This document shows positions 34,899 to 46,337 of a stretch of DNA of 64,000 nt, in pieces. The DNA lies in the NCBI GenBank assembly GCA_036872755.1, contig JAVHNS010000009.1:1116001-1180000 (forward strand). Direction: 5' to 3'. Position 1 is the first letter of the stretch; the number at the start of each line of letters is the position of its first letter. Position numbers and translations under genes: made by a program. Under the pieces are notes generated by a model. It saw only the letters and a program-made list of their open reading frames with translations, made no database searches and was not told the DNA's origin. This DNA comes from Orbilia blumenaviensis. Lineage: Eukaryota > Ascomycota > Orbiliomycetes > Orbiliales > Orbiliaceae.

Positions 34899-37800
34899 AT
34901 GGCCGATAGCCCAGCGCAGGGAGAAACGAAAGTGACCGCGGGTCGCCCGCACTCAGCTGCGGCCACGCAAACACCTGCAGCCCAACAGAAGGACCCACGG
35001 TCACCTACGCTTAAATCAAAGTACAAGCAACCCACGGGATCTAGGACTTCAAATCCTCATACGCAGGGCTCCTCCCCTGCGAAAGGAAACGAGGATAGCG
35101 GGTACTATGATGAGGGTGAGCAACATTGGTCTGGCTTAGCAACAAGACGGGGTGGAGCTGATTCCACACTATTTAGTTAATTCTTTTGCCACGCGAAGCT
35201 CGTTTGAAACCCAAGGCCAAAAAGTACCGCTTAGGAGACCAATCTTTGCCCCACGCAAGGCCAGTGAGGGACATAAATCCCAGATACGGAACGAAATACC
35301 CCGCCGTGCAAGCGGGAAGAGTGGCACGAACATCCAATATTCCGCGCGGTGCTTGTACCCGGATTGCACTGCCGTTAGGAATGGTGAAAGCTATACAAGA
35401 GTAGAGTCGAAAATCTCCATACACTTAATGTCCCGCCACCCATACTTCTGGCGTAGAAACAATCCTCAAGGTCATTTTGCTATTACAGGCCCCGAGCCTG
35501 AAAGAGAAGAAACAATATATCCAGTACAAGCTCCGGTTTCTGTCTCCCCCCCACCCACTAGTAGGCTATTGGCGGCCTTGCTGGCTTCGAATAAACATTT
35601 ACCCTCCACGGACAAAGCCTCGTACGGCTACGCTTTAAGGTCCTCCGGTCGCGCATTTATTGGGAAATGCGATAACCCTACACCAGAAACAGATACTACT
35701 CACGTCGAGGGCCTTGAATTTGAGACTCTTCAATTTCGTACAACTGCTGCAAAAGTCAAAGACACTAAAGCTGTCTCGGATTCATCAAGCATTATGACGG
35801 CAACAAAGGAACATTATATATCCGAGTTAGCCGATACTCTCTTCCAGGGAATCCATGCTAATCGCTTCAATCATCAAACTTTAAACAACATTTCAGAATC
35901 CCTCCCAGAGCTACTAAAAGCCTTTGCCGTTAGAATTGGCTACAAGGCGCCAAGCCAAATTCATCGGGATGTGATGTTTTTCATCCACAAGAACCGAAGG
36001 TAGTTAATGATGATTTGCCTAGTGGTACTATCTTATCAAACTGGAGATATCTGACAGGAGCTCAATGTTAGAGATATAGCCAGTTTATTTCGGAAAAAAC
36101 ACGCTCGCAAATACGAGGAACTCCTGGATGCCGGGCTTAAAACAGGCGGTAGCATGTCACGGCGGGAAAGAAAGGACCTTCAGCGTGCGAGGACTGAATT
36201 CTTGCCTGCTGCCAGAAAGAGATTCTGCAGAGACGAAAATAAAATACCCGAAATATATGTCCCGGAAGAGGCCAGATTCGAAGACGGATATGCAAATATT
36301 AATGAAGCTCTACAAGCCTATCGAGATTGCATTTCCAATGATTTAGCATATGAGTGGCTCACACAAACTTTACAAAGCCAAGCTCACCTTATCTCAGGAG
36401 GTCATACTTGTATGGATGACATTAAAAAGAAAATTATTGCATTCCTTCCGTCGACCCGCACAATCAGCAAAACCGAATCTTCAGAAGCATTTAACGTATG
36501 TTTCATGACTGGTTTCAAACCGTTCGATTTTATCAAGGAACAAGAATACACAGGCGACTTGGAGCCCGGCGATGCAATAATGAAATCCATTACACTGACA
36601 GGGTCTCTAGACGATGCTCAAGCACTCCCTTGTGCGCAATACCTAATCCAAACGTGGCCTTTAACCGGTAGAGATATTGTTGAACTCATCAAAAAAGTGC
36701 TTAGGGGCTCGGCAGTAACTTCCCATAAATGTCAGTGTATTCCACGCAAAATAAAAATTCGAATTCTGACCGTGAATGGGATTGATAGGTACTCTTTGGG
36801 ACAAAACGGAGCTCACAATTTCGATACGGGGGTCAGAGCTTATCGCCGAAGCTCTAGGGCCATCCCCTTCTATAATAGAAATTGGACAGCAAATGGCTTG
36901 GCTTAGCGCAGCATTTCGAGCCTCTTCCCGCGAAACAGCTATCTCGATTTGTGTACCATCTATTCAATATATTGTCACTAGGAACGACCTCGACCCAGAT
37001 CCTCAGATATCAAGCCCCCCTCTCATTCTCTGTAAATTCGATTTCCTAAGTCAGCAGCACAGCAAAGCCATAGCCACATCTCGTGGCCAATGCTGGCATG
37101 GGTTGTTCAGGAACCCGGTGGTTGTTGTTGGGTATCCAATATCACGTAGGCCGAGCGCTGGAACAGGGCGGGGACTCGAGATCCCACTAAACATTATGGC
37201 CGCTTTAGTAGGAACCAATCACGTCCAGTTATTCAATAGAAGGCTATATATAAAAAGGTTCTCAGCAATGTTAATACCAACAAAGCGGGAAGATGACATT
37301 TTGGTTTGGCACTTACTCTATAAGCCAGACGGGGGGCACATATCTTACCTCGATAGCGCCGACGCCGGCCATCTGGGCAGCCTTGACATTTCTAAAATCG
37401 AAACGCTCCGCCATATTCTTGGCTGGTGCTCAGACGTCAGATACTATGCTGGTAAGGACTCTGATTTCGCAAATACCTGTAGTATTTCCTTCCACACTTG
37501 AAATTGAAAGACAGCGCATAATGGCATATATTTTATAATATATGGCAAGTCCTGGAAATATATATACGGTCAGCCTTAAGACACGCAAATCTCTCGCCTA
37601 GTCATACAGCTAGTTTATGAGGAAATACTGTTCCTTCCTTCTTTCCTTCCTTCCTTCCTTCCTTCCTTCAATCCTACAGAACAAAGCTATTGCTAATGCG
37701 AGACATGTTTTCGAAGGAGCCTCGGACGCTAACTACAAGGATATTCGGGAATCCGGGCTTCCAATACCTGATGGGGATAATTATGTTCTCGGAAAAGTAC

Positions 37801-39968
37801 ACATACAGGGGGGGCGGATAATCAAAGGTGGGTTCCCAGTTATCCTGGGTAAGCGAGATATCCCGCCCCATATACCGCGCGAAGACTTTGGTGGGAGACT
37901 CCAATGGATCGACGAGAAGCCCTTCGTACTCTGGGATGAACAAGACAAACGAGGCTGGCTTGTCAACGGCAGCAGCATTCTACTACATCTTTTACGGAAA
38001 TCACTGGACAGCAAGGGTGCCAGCACTAATAAATTCAGTTTCAATTTTCGCTTTAAGAAGGAATTTATGCAAGAAGCCCCCATAACTCATACTCCAGCTT
38101 CCGCCGTTCGAGTACTTTGGAATGAGACTAATCTAAAACTGGAATTATATCGAAAAAGTGAGGGAAACTTTTGTGTTCAAGATCGAGTCGATGAGCTGTT
38201 AAATGTTCTAGAGCAAATTGTAGAACACCAGATTGGCATCGGCAAGCGAGAACTTGGCAATGAAAATAACATATCTAAAGAGCACCTCGAAGGCTGGGAT
38301 TTTAACGATTTAGCAACATCCGAGGATCCTTATTACCCTCGTTTCGCCACGTTCGCAAAGCCCAGTGGGGGCTGGATCAAATTTTCTCGAGTTATCAATG
38401 CAGCTATCTTGTTCGGGCGTAAGTTCGGCGAGATAATTCGGGCGGAAAACATCGCCTGCAGTCGATGGGCCACAGTTCCCACAGGTAAATACTACCTCGC
38501 CGCTGCTATTGATGACCTCAGAGAAATCATGAAGAAGAATGCAGGGGACCAATACTCATCCCCTATGAGACTTACTAGCGATATTATCTGGCATACCCCA
38601 AACATGATGTTTGGGAAATGCAAATGCGGAAGGAATAAACGTGAAGGAAAGCACTCCAACTTTATACAGGTAGCTCTTCCTACTCAACAATACAATCAAG
38701 CCAAGAAGGAAAAGGCATTTCATTTGGGGAACGGTGGTGCAGTGATATTTGGTCGAAATCACAGGACTCAACGATTATTATATGAAAGAGAAAGTCTGTT
38801 AGGCGATGAAGTTCCGTCTGCATATAGCAAACATGACACATCATTTAATGGCACCCGGTCTGATGACAGCGGTGTCGGCCTAAGCCAAACCCCAAGCCTC
38901 CTGCCTAATTTTAATTGCAGTGAGTACAGAGTCGGGATAATTTGTGCTTTGCCAAAAGAGTTTTTCGCAGTGCGCGCACTTTTCGACAACGAGCACGGAG
39001 ATGAATGTTTGAAGAGCTTGTGTACAGCAGGGGACGCATATGTCAACAACTACGCTCTAGGTTGCTTCTTTGAGCACAAAGTTGTAGCTGTCTGCTTGTC
39101 ATCCGGCGGCTACGGCTTATCAGCCGCTTCCACTGTCTATACAAATCTGTCAAGGAGCTTTCGGGAACTCAAACTCTGTCTCTTAGTTGGGATTGGAGGA
39201 GGGGTGCCTTCTAAAAATATACGACTCGGAGACGTCGTTGTTAGCCACCCGACTGGAAACTATCCTGGAGTTATACAGTACGATTTCGGCCAAGAGTTCG
39301 GCACGGAATTTAAAATAAAAGGGACTTTGGAACGCCCTCCAGATTTCATACTAGGAGCAATATCAAAGCTAAAAAGCAATCCGAACAAATCACCCCAGCC
39401 ACTCCAGGCATACCTAAAAGCTATCGAAGAAAAAGATCAGGAATATGGACATCCCGGCCGCGAAAAGGACCATCTCTTCATAAGAAACCATTCAAGTCGT
39501 GGAAATAGCAGTATACCAAGATATCACCAATACAGAACAACCCAAAACTTCCCACATATCGAAGATGACCCTAGAATCCACTACGGTCTAATCGGATCCG
39601 CGAACCGAGTTATGAAGGACGCTAAAATCCGGGATCAATTGAGCGAAAAATATAATTTTCTTTGCTTCGAGATGGAAGCGGCCGCCATCATGGATGGGAG
39701 AAATTGCAAAGGTCTTGTTATTCGAGGAATCTCTGACTATTCTGATTCTACGAAAGACGACGTGTGGCAGAACTATGCAGCAGCGACAGCGGCCGCATAT
39801 GCAAAGTTCCTACTCTCCACGACAATGATTCCTGGCGGTATGGAAAGCCTACAAATGGGGTCAGTGGAAACTCAGCCTATGAAACGGATTTTAACCCCCG
39901 AATATCTGCCGGCTAGGCCAGATCCGACTAGAAAGCGAAGACGGAAGGAATATACCTTGCAATCGTAA
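34899..39968 (+). CDS. Large multidomain protein ending in a nucleoside phosphorylase (PNP_UDP) domain
   Basis: Exons 34899-35115, 35177-35999, 36072-36736, 36789-37451 and 37717-39968 give 1539 residues. Order: a disordered Ser/Pro/Gln-rich N terminus; a C-X4-C-X18-H-X4-H zinc-finger-like motif at about 131-160; a long central region shared by a widespread but unnamed fungal family (ITLTGSLDDAQALPCAQYL near 520, IIEIGQQMAWL, RGQCWHGLFRNPVVVVGYPI near 667, LVWHLLYKPDGG, EKPFVLWDEQDKRGWLVNGS); and at about 1193-1510 a PNP_UDP domain (GIICALPKE, LVGIGGGVPS, IRLGDVVVS, GLIGSANRVMKD, FEMEAAAIMD, IRGISDYSDS). In fungi this domain is commonly the N-terminal effector or sensor of NACHT/NB-ARC immune proteins and cleaves or binds nucleosides; here it is C-terminal with no NTPase. 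Conserved PNP motifs look intact. Intron 4 (265 nt) carries a CCTT microsatellite. Confidence 0.85.
37631..37669. repeat. (CCTT)n microsatellite inside intron 4
   Basis: An almost uninterrupted run of about nine CCTT units lies within the 265-nt fourth intron of the large PNP-domain gene, which is much longer than its other introns (52-72 nt). Confidence 0.85.
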
Positions 39969-40413
39969 TTAGTTTGTGTTGGTTCCATAAATTCTATAGA
40001 AAAGTATCTTGGTTGTTATACCCTAGGGTTGGCCTGTGTCCTTGTGCTTTCATTCTGAAACAACCACAGCCTAAGGTGCTAAAAGATGGGGTTCTAAGGT
40101 CTCTGCCAGCTATAGAGTAGCAGGATATATTGGTAACCAATTTAGCTTGATAGGTAGCTGTGCCACCTCGGGCTACCGTATTTCCCCCTTCTAGCTAGGG
40201 GCCCGAAGGTTCCAAAAACCTATATAGGGCCTCGGAAAGTTTCAAAGACAATTGATTCCCCAACTTTTATTTGTCTTGTACCCAGACCTCAACTTTGTAT
40301 ATATGGGTTGCGGGGAAATTTATACCCAAAAGAAGCAAACTGTATGGCCTTCGATCTGCTTGGGTTTTTCTGTACTTGCACTCCTATCGATATCTACTAA
40401 GCTAAGTTACATA
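39969..40413. other. Intergenic between convergent genes
   Basis: About 445 bp between the 3' ends of the PNP-domain gene (+) and the PQ-loop gene (-). No gene seen. Confidence 0.5.
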
Positions 40414-41324
40414 TCATACTTCAGTTTCATGGGCCCTCGGCTCCCTGCGCACTACAGTGGTATCCTCCGAGCTTGGTGTCCGAAATACCGACGTAGAGGA
40501 GGGCATATTATGCTCCGCAATGACATTATCCATTTGAACCCCGTCACCCTCCGGGGTTATTGACTCGTCCCTCCTCTTTTTAAGCCACCTCTCCACCCAC
40601 GGTTTCAAATTGAACCACCCGCCGCAGGCCATAACCCCAATCCACAACACCAGTTCGCTTCCATAGATCACCATCCCCAGAACATCCAAATGTTTTTCGA
40701 AGAATATTGATATCAAACTTGTAAGGTCCCCAAGTGCATCAATAAACACAAACAAGAAGCTTATCCCTCTAACAGTTTTATGCGTATAAATGTCCCAATA
40801 ATGTGTCAAAACTCCCAAAGAAAGGAAAACGGCCGAAAGAACTGCCATGAGCGTTAACGGCCACTGTAGTCCGTTGCGTTTAGGTATACGAAGCGCAAAT
40901 ATCAACCCGGCTTCTAACCCACCCAGAGTAGCCCCAACAGCTGAGGTAACCAGTGTACATTTCTTCAAACTCCACTTTGAAGAGTAATAAAGACATTGTG
41001 CCCACGTGACAAGACTCAAGAAGGTGAGAATCTGAGGCTGAATCTGCAGTGCGATATTAAAGCCACTGACGATATTGTAAATACCGAGGGGAACCCCTGC
41101 GAAAGCCCAAAGAAGCATCATCGAGGGCTGCAGACCTATGGTATGGTGCCGACGATAGTTAATCACTATCTGAGGGATAAGTTGTACAGACCAACAGACC
41201 TATAACGGATGAATTAAAAATATGTCAGACCATGCATCATGCAGGTACCAAAAGTATATATTCAAGGACGGTTACTCACGGCGCCAGCGGTCCCAAGGAC
41301 ATTTGCAGCGACAGGGTTATCCAT
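40414..41324 (-). CDS. PQ-loop repeat membrane protein
   Basis: Exons 41324-41280 and 41199-40414 (phase 0, 80-nt intron) give 276 residues. The first exon supplies MDNPVAANVLGTAGA and the second continues VCWSVQLIPQIVINYRR, which carries the PQ motif at residues 24-25. About seven hydrophobic segments follow in the usual 3+1+3 pattern, with a degenerate second PQ region (KTVRGISFLFVFIDALGDL). A hydrophilic C-terminal tail of about 65 residues is Asp/Glu/Ser-rich. PQ-loop proteins are transporters of the lysosome/vacuole (cystine, cationic amino acids) or SWEET/MPC relatives; the substrate here is not determinable. A downstream in-frame Met at 41166 would remove the first PQ motif, so the two-exon model is preferred. 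Confidence 0.86.
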
Positions 41325-42112
41325 CCCGAAGCCAAATAAGACGCTTCGCCGAATTCGTGAAGCGAAGGGAGTACTTAGGTAACGTTACTATCGCGAAACT
41401 TCCGCGAAACTGGGAGAAATACGTGGTGCACAAGAAGCTTCGCCTCCTAAATTATGTTTTTGCCAAGACATGTGGAATTAATACCACATCTCAACACGAG
41501 GGCCTCGATTCGATTGCACGATAGTAAGCTTTTGTTTTGAATTAGTTTACCCTAGAATCATTTATCCCTTGAAATTTCAGCTTGATCAGTAAAATGGCCA
41601 ACAATCCCAAATTGATTCTTTATATAGACTCGCAGATTTCCTTTACAATAACATATCTATTGAAAAGGTGGTCAATATATGTTATTCCTAGCCTAATCTC
41701 AATTGCTTCTTCCCTTTGAATCCTTGGGATCCGGGACCGAAAATCATTACATTTTGTTTTATCTATAGATCTATGTATTTCTTCCTTTGAATCTTATGGC
41801 AATATTCATAAAGACAGATAGCACCTTCTAAGTTCGGGTATCTTTTAAGTCTCTTGGTTGACGTTGAAGTTAGATACATGTACCAGAAACAGGGGCAGTA
41901 GCCATCTGCCAATCAACCTGGCCCTGACTAGGTATACCTCCGTTTAAATATCAAGTTTAGTGAGTTTGAGGCGCACTAGAAAGAATATTAAACAGTATAA
42001 ACAACTTTATATACAAGAAGGTTATCTCACTTTTTACAGGATCAGAGGCCCAGAATCTTAAATTCAAATCCCTTAAGCTCAAATAAAAGTGACAAAATAC
42101 ATAAAATAAAGA
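41325..42112. other. Intergenic between tandem minus-strand genes
   Basis: About 790 bp holding the PQ-loop gene promoter and the 3' end of the second Clr5 gene. A 100-codon plus-strand frame at 41222-41524 overlaps the PQ-loop 5' exon and is a shadow or chance frame. Confidence 0.45.
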
Positions 42113-43937
42113 CTAACCCTGGGCCGCCGGACTAGCAATATCCGCAAAGAAATATCCCAATGGCTCCGGGATAGGTTCAAACACTGTATCAGGATCATGG
42201 AAATCATCAAGGTCGTCTCCGAAGTTCGCAAAATCATCTATCAATACCACACCATTCCTCTGCGCTCGTTTGACAAAATCTCTTAACTCTGACTCCACCA
42301 AAACAGTTAGTGAGTCAGTGCTTCCCAGGCCAATTGAGGATTCAAGAACTGCTGCCTGCCAGTGGCGATATGCCTCTTGCCAGTTCCCCTTGTTCCTCTC
42401 GACGTATGACATTACTCGGTGGCATCTGACACTGATATCCGCTTGGTGGAAGGTAGAAGTCAGTTGTGCAGAGAGCAACATCGCTTGTCTGATCCACGTT
42501 TCGACCTGCGCGATATCCCCGCCTGAACGGTAGCATAGCGCCAATTCTATGCAAACATTACACTTCTTGTAAAGAACTTCCTGGGTAACCTCGTTTTCAT
42601 TTTCGACCACTCGAGTCTGAAGCTCAGTGATGGCTTTGGAAACGGGAAGTTTTCGAAATACGGATCGCGTGAGTGCCTTTTGTATTGACTTGGTTTCTGG
42701 GTGTGTTGGGCCTAGTTTCTGGCTAAAACGCTCAGATATTTTATTCATGAGTCGTTCGACAACTTCCAGTCGATTCCAATTATCAAGCGATAGTAGCGAG
42801 ACGAACACGTCATATAGTTTTGGATCGGCAGTCTTATATAGTGCCGCAAGGTGCTGTAAAAGGATCTGAAGAACGTCAACCCGTGGTTCCAATCGCAGAT
42901 TGAGCAACATCTCCAGAAGCTCTGGCAAAAACCGACGGTTGTGTCCGTGAATGAGTTTTTCAAGACTGGCGAACCCATCCTGGAAGTATGTAAAGGCGAC
43001 CAAGTTGTCGTCGAAGAGATAGTCCCAGCCTTTCCACATGCCATTGGTGAAATCGTTTAGCGCGTCCGATGTTAAGTCGGAGAGGCCGGGGTTGAGATCT
43101 TCGAAAACGAATAACATGTCGCAATAATGATCGGTATTCCAGATTGCAGCCTCCAGCATCTGAGATTCATGAGGCCCTCGGATAACTTGTCGCATGTGCT
43201 CCATTGAGGTAGTTGATACAAAAACATCGCATGCCTCGTGGAATAACCGTCGTTCAGCCGCATTAATTGAGAGATCTGAAGTTCTATCGATTTCTTCAAT
43301 ATCATCTGAGCTTTCAGACTGACTACTCGATCGCGAAGACCCAGGGCCAGGTGAAGACGGCCTCGATGGCCCTGGAGTATGTATTTGAATAACAGAAGCA
43401 GGCTGCTTGACAACAGTCGAAGCCCAAGCCCGCGGGTTGCGGATACCTTTCCGTCGCAGGTAACGCTGAATCTCTTCTTGTGTGACCTTCTTATCACCGA
43501 TCGTAAAAACCGTCTTCTTATTGAGCTTTTCACGGTCGGCCGTAATACGGACCGCTTCTGCAATATCGGGCTCCTTATGGTATGACGTGATTTTCCATTC
43601 TCTCATTCGCTTCTTAAGCATGGGCAGCCTAGGGAAATCGGTACGATTAGCATACCGCAAGCGCTTACCAAACTATAAATACGTTACATAATTATGCATA
43701 TTCTGGGGCCCTGGGGACATAGCTCCGTGGAAAGTTAGATAACGCTGAAGAGACATACGTGGGCCTGAAATCCGGGAACTGTCTTTCTAGTTCCCTCAAT
43801 ATCTGCTCCTGTTCTTTCCCTTCCTCCTTTAGTTTCGCAATTAAAGGTCTCTTTTCATCCCATTCCTTCGGGGAGTACAGTCTCCGGGGCATAGTTTCGG
43901 GGACGGTGCTACCGCCCTTTTGGATCCGGGAAGCCAT
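42113..43937 (-). CDS. Clr5-domain protein with helical-repeat C terminus
   Basis: Exons 43937-43759 and 43628-42113 (phase 2) give 564 residues. The Clr5 domain spans about 19-75: YSPKEWDEKRPLIAKL, then LERQFPDFRPT joined to LPMLKKRMREWKITSYHK by a 130-nt intron with GCTAAT 14 nt before its acceptor. A Ser/Pro-rich linker (PGPSRPSSPGPGSSRSSSQS) follows, then a helical, TPR-like region (NVCIELALCYRSGGDIAQVETW, NWQEAYRHWQAAV) reaching the C terminus. This is the usual plan of fungal Clr5 proteins, most of unknown function; some are predicted nuclear regulators. It is the second Clr5 gene in the window, about 17 kb from the first and in opposite orientation, but the two proteins share little outside the domain. 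Confidence 0.82.
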
Positions 43938-44851
43938 CGATGCTTGTGTTGTGTAACAATAGTGGGGATACGACAGTGCACACCACCGCTCAGCTAGAAC
44001 TTATCAAGCTAGATCACCAACAGATTCTCATATGCTGGGCGGATATAGATGGAATAGGAAGGAGGGTAGGACGATATATGTAGAGGAGGCCGCTTGGGAC
44101 GATGCATGGATGGTGTCCTCGGCCTGAGTCCACGAACCCGGTTTATAATAGAGTCGGCGCCCCCTAAATCGAAACCGTCGGATAGATCGTGGTTGTGCAG
44201 GTTGTCGGAATAGTGAACAAAGTGCCTAAGGCTGACGAACTAATGCCCTGTCAAATACAAGAACCTGGGGGGCGTCTTTGGCGAAGTCCTTCAGCCTTGC
44301 TGCACCGTTGGACCCGTAAACTAGGATTTACGAGGTATCCTGTCGGCTGGCTGAGGAAACCCTTCACAGGGCCTTAAAACGGTATCTTAAGGGGCCAACA
44401 ATTGCAATTATTAAGGCTGCTGACGTACGCGTACGACTATTGTATAGTTCAGGATTTATATTCGCCGAATGTACAGGGCGCAGCTTCTTTTTTTCTTTGA
44501 AAAAAAGTCTTAAAAAAATGAAATAATATACATCGAAACTTAGTTAAGAAGCAGACAAGAATTTGTAGCAGCGCTATAGAATCCAATTTCATCTCTATCC
44601 GGAAAGATCACCCTTCGTGATGCGATGCAAATGCAATAGCGCTATATCTCTTATCGCAATTTATCAACCCAAAGACACCCCCAACCAAGAAAAACCCAAA
44701 AAAGATATTGTGCTAATGAAGGATTCTCGAGTTATCTAGGTATTCTGAATTACCCTGTTCGGATCCTTTAACCAAAACGCCCCAAAACAAACCATCATAA
44801 ACAGGAAAGGGAAAAAACAAGCTGGAAATTTCGAGAAGAGTGTTTACTCTA
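43938..44851. other. Intergenic, no gene seen
   Basis: About 0.9 kb holding the second Clr5 gene's promoter and the 3' region of the orphan gene to its right. A patch with fewer stops (44189-44377) has no recognisable domain. Confidence 0.4.
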
Positions 44852-45366
44852 TCAGAGTCTGGAAAGTCCTCGAGAGATTTCGGACATGAATCCGCAAGTT
44901 GCACCTGCTTCACTTTGCATGTCGTCTCCATACGTATCAAATCTTTTTTGGTGATTTCTCGAGTGATGTGTAGGATTTAGGTTGGCATTCGACCTCTTTG
45001 GGAGCTTCCGAACCTTTCCGATGTCATGGAAGAAGCCGTCAGTTGTTGTTTCGCCATACCATCTCGCCAAAGGCTCAGATGCATGGCTTTCGTGTGAAAC
45101 CGATGGGATTGACTCGGGAGTATAGCCTTTGATTTGCTGTTCGAGTTGCTGCAGTCTTTTTGACCATGTCCTTTCAATTGCTACTAGGTCAAGGTCTTCG
45201 GGCTTCCCGTCATCAAGCTCAATTTCGAGGGATTCTGGTGGTATATCAGTGCCACAGTGGCGCTAACCCACAAGTCAGAGTGTGGCAAAAAACAGGCATG
45301 TGAAGCATGGATCAGACGCAGAGCTCGAGTACTCACCTTGTTGTTTCGAGTAGTTCGTTCGCTCAT
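44852..45366 (-). CDS. Small orphan protein, two exons
   Basis: A 30-nt first coding exon (45366-45337, MSERTTRNNK) joins in phase 0 to exon 2 (45262-44852), giving 146 residues. The 74-nt intron has a GTGAGT donor, CTGAC branch site and TTAG acceptor. The protein has an acidic region (LEIELDDGKPEDLDL), a short likely helix (ERTWSKRLQQLEQQIKG), and a segment EPLARWYGETTTDGFFHD followed by basic KVRKLPKRSN. No signal peptide or membrane segment. I do not recognise the family. Support comes from clean splicing and 136 open codons; codon use is ordinary. It could be a small regulator or a lineage-specific gene. Confidence 0.5.
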
Positions 45367-46337
45367 TCTGGAGTTCTGTGTGGAGTTCTTCTTTGGATAG
45401 CTACAAATCTTATCTGTATTCGTCTGGTCATCGGCTACAGATAAAACTTGTGAAGTTTTTATCCAAAAGATGAAGGTTTTCTTCTTTGTTGGCCTTGTAG
45501 GGATATCATGGATTCTACTATATACGAAATGCCCAGCTTCAAAAAGAGGATAGCTACGCAGCCTTTTATACTCGCAAAATTTAAAATTTTTCTCATCACA
45601 TCATATTCCTACTTTTAAAATTAAACAAATTCTTTATGTGTATCTTTTCTTGATCCCACAGTCAGGATATCAGGCGGTCGGTCTGTTGATGACAATTACC
45701 CGCGACCACGTAGCTCTACCACATACGGGGCGACGCTAGCTATGTTAAAAAAAATCGCGAAACAGAGGGATAGCAAAGCTATAGTTTGGCTTACGAGAGC
45801 ATACCTAAGTCGGTATTGTCTGCATCGGGTCGATGGGAGTTTTTCGGCGAGCCTCTTCTGTCATCAGTCAAGTAGCGAATGCTGCAAGTTCCCGCCTCTT
45901 CCCTTACTTTGGTGCGATACAATACGCTTCGCTTAGAAGCTTGAAGCAGGGATACGAACATATCGTGCGTGGATGTGAGGCTTTCTCAGTCACAAGTGCG
46001 GGGCATCTGCAAGTTCTATTTGTATCCCTGTCAATCAGCCTTAGCTTATCAAAAAGCGACTTCAGGCCCTCAGTAGCTCGCGACTGGGGTTTTCAGGAGG
46101 TTTGGTCACTCGAACGGAGGGGTCGCACTAAATTCTCAGAATGGCGATTATAATCCTTCGAAAAATCCCACTAAAACCACTTGAAATAGAAAGTTCAAGA
46201 AGTTGTTACCAAATAAATATTTTTTAGACTGCTATGAGAGTACGCAATAACATTTCCAACTCCGATAAGCCTAATGAACTCCAGCACTTGACATGGTGCG
46301 ACGGGCACACCACCGACACAAACACTGCACTCGCCCA
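45367..46337. other. Intergenic, no supported gene
   Basis: About 970 bp. A plus-strand frame at 45833-46153 (106 codons) lacks domain, signal peptide or splice support. The region holds the orphan gene promoter and acetyltransferase 3' end. Confidence 0.4.

Noticed and set aside
36737..36906. Frameshift between two overlapping frames in the large PNP-domain gene
   Set aside because: A 52-nt intron (36737-36788) with CTGAC branch and TAG acceptor joins the frames and restores the family sequence, so the gene is not broken.
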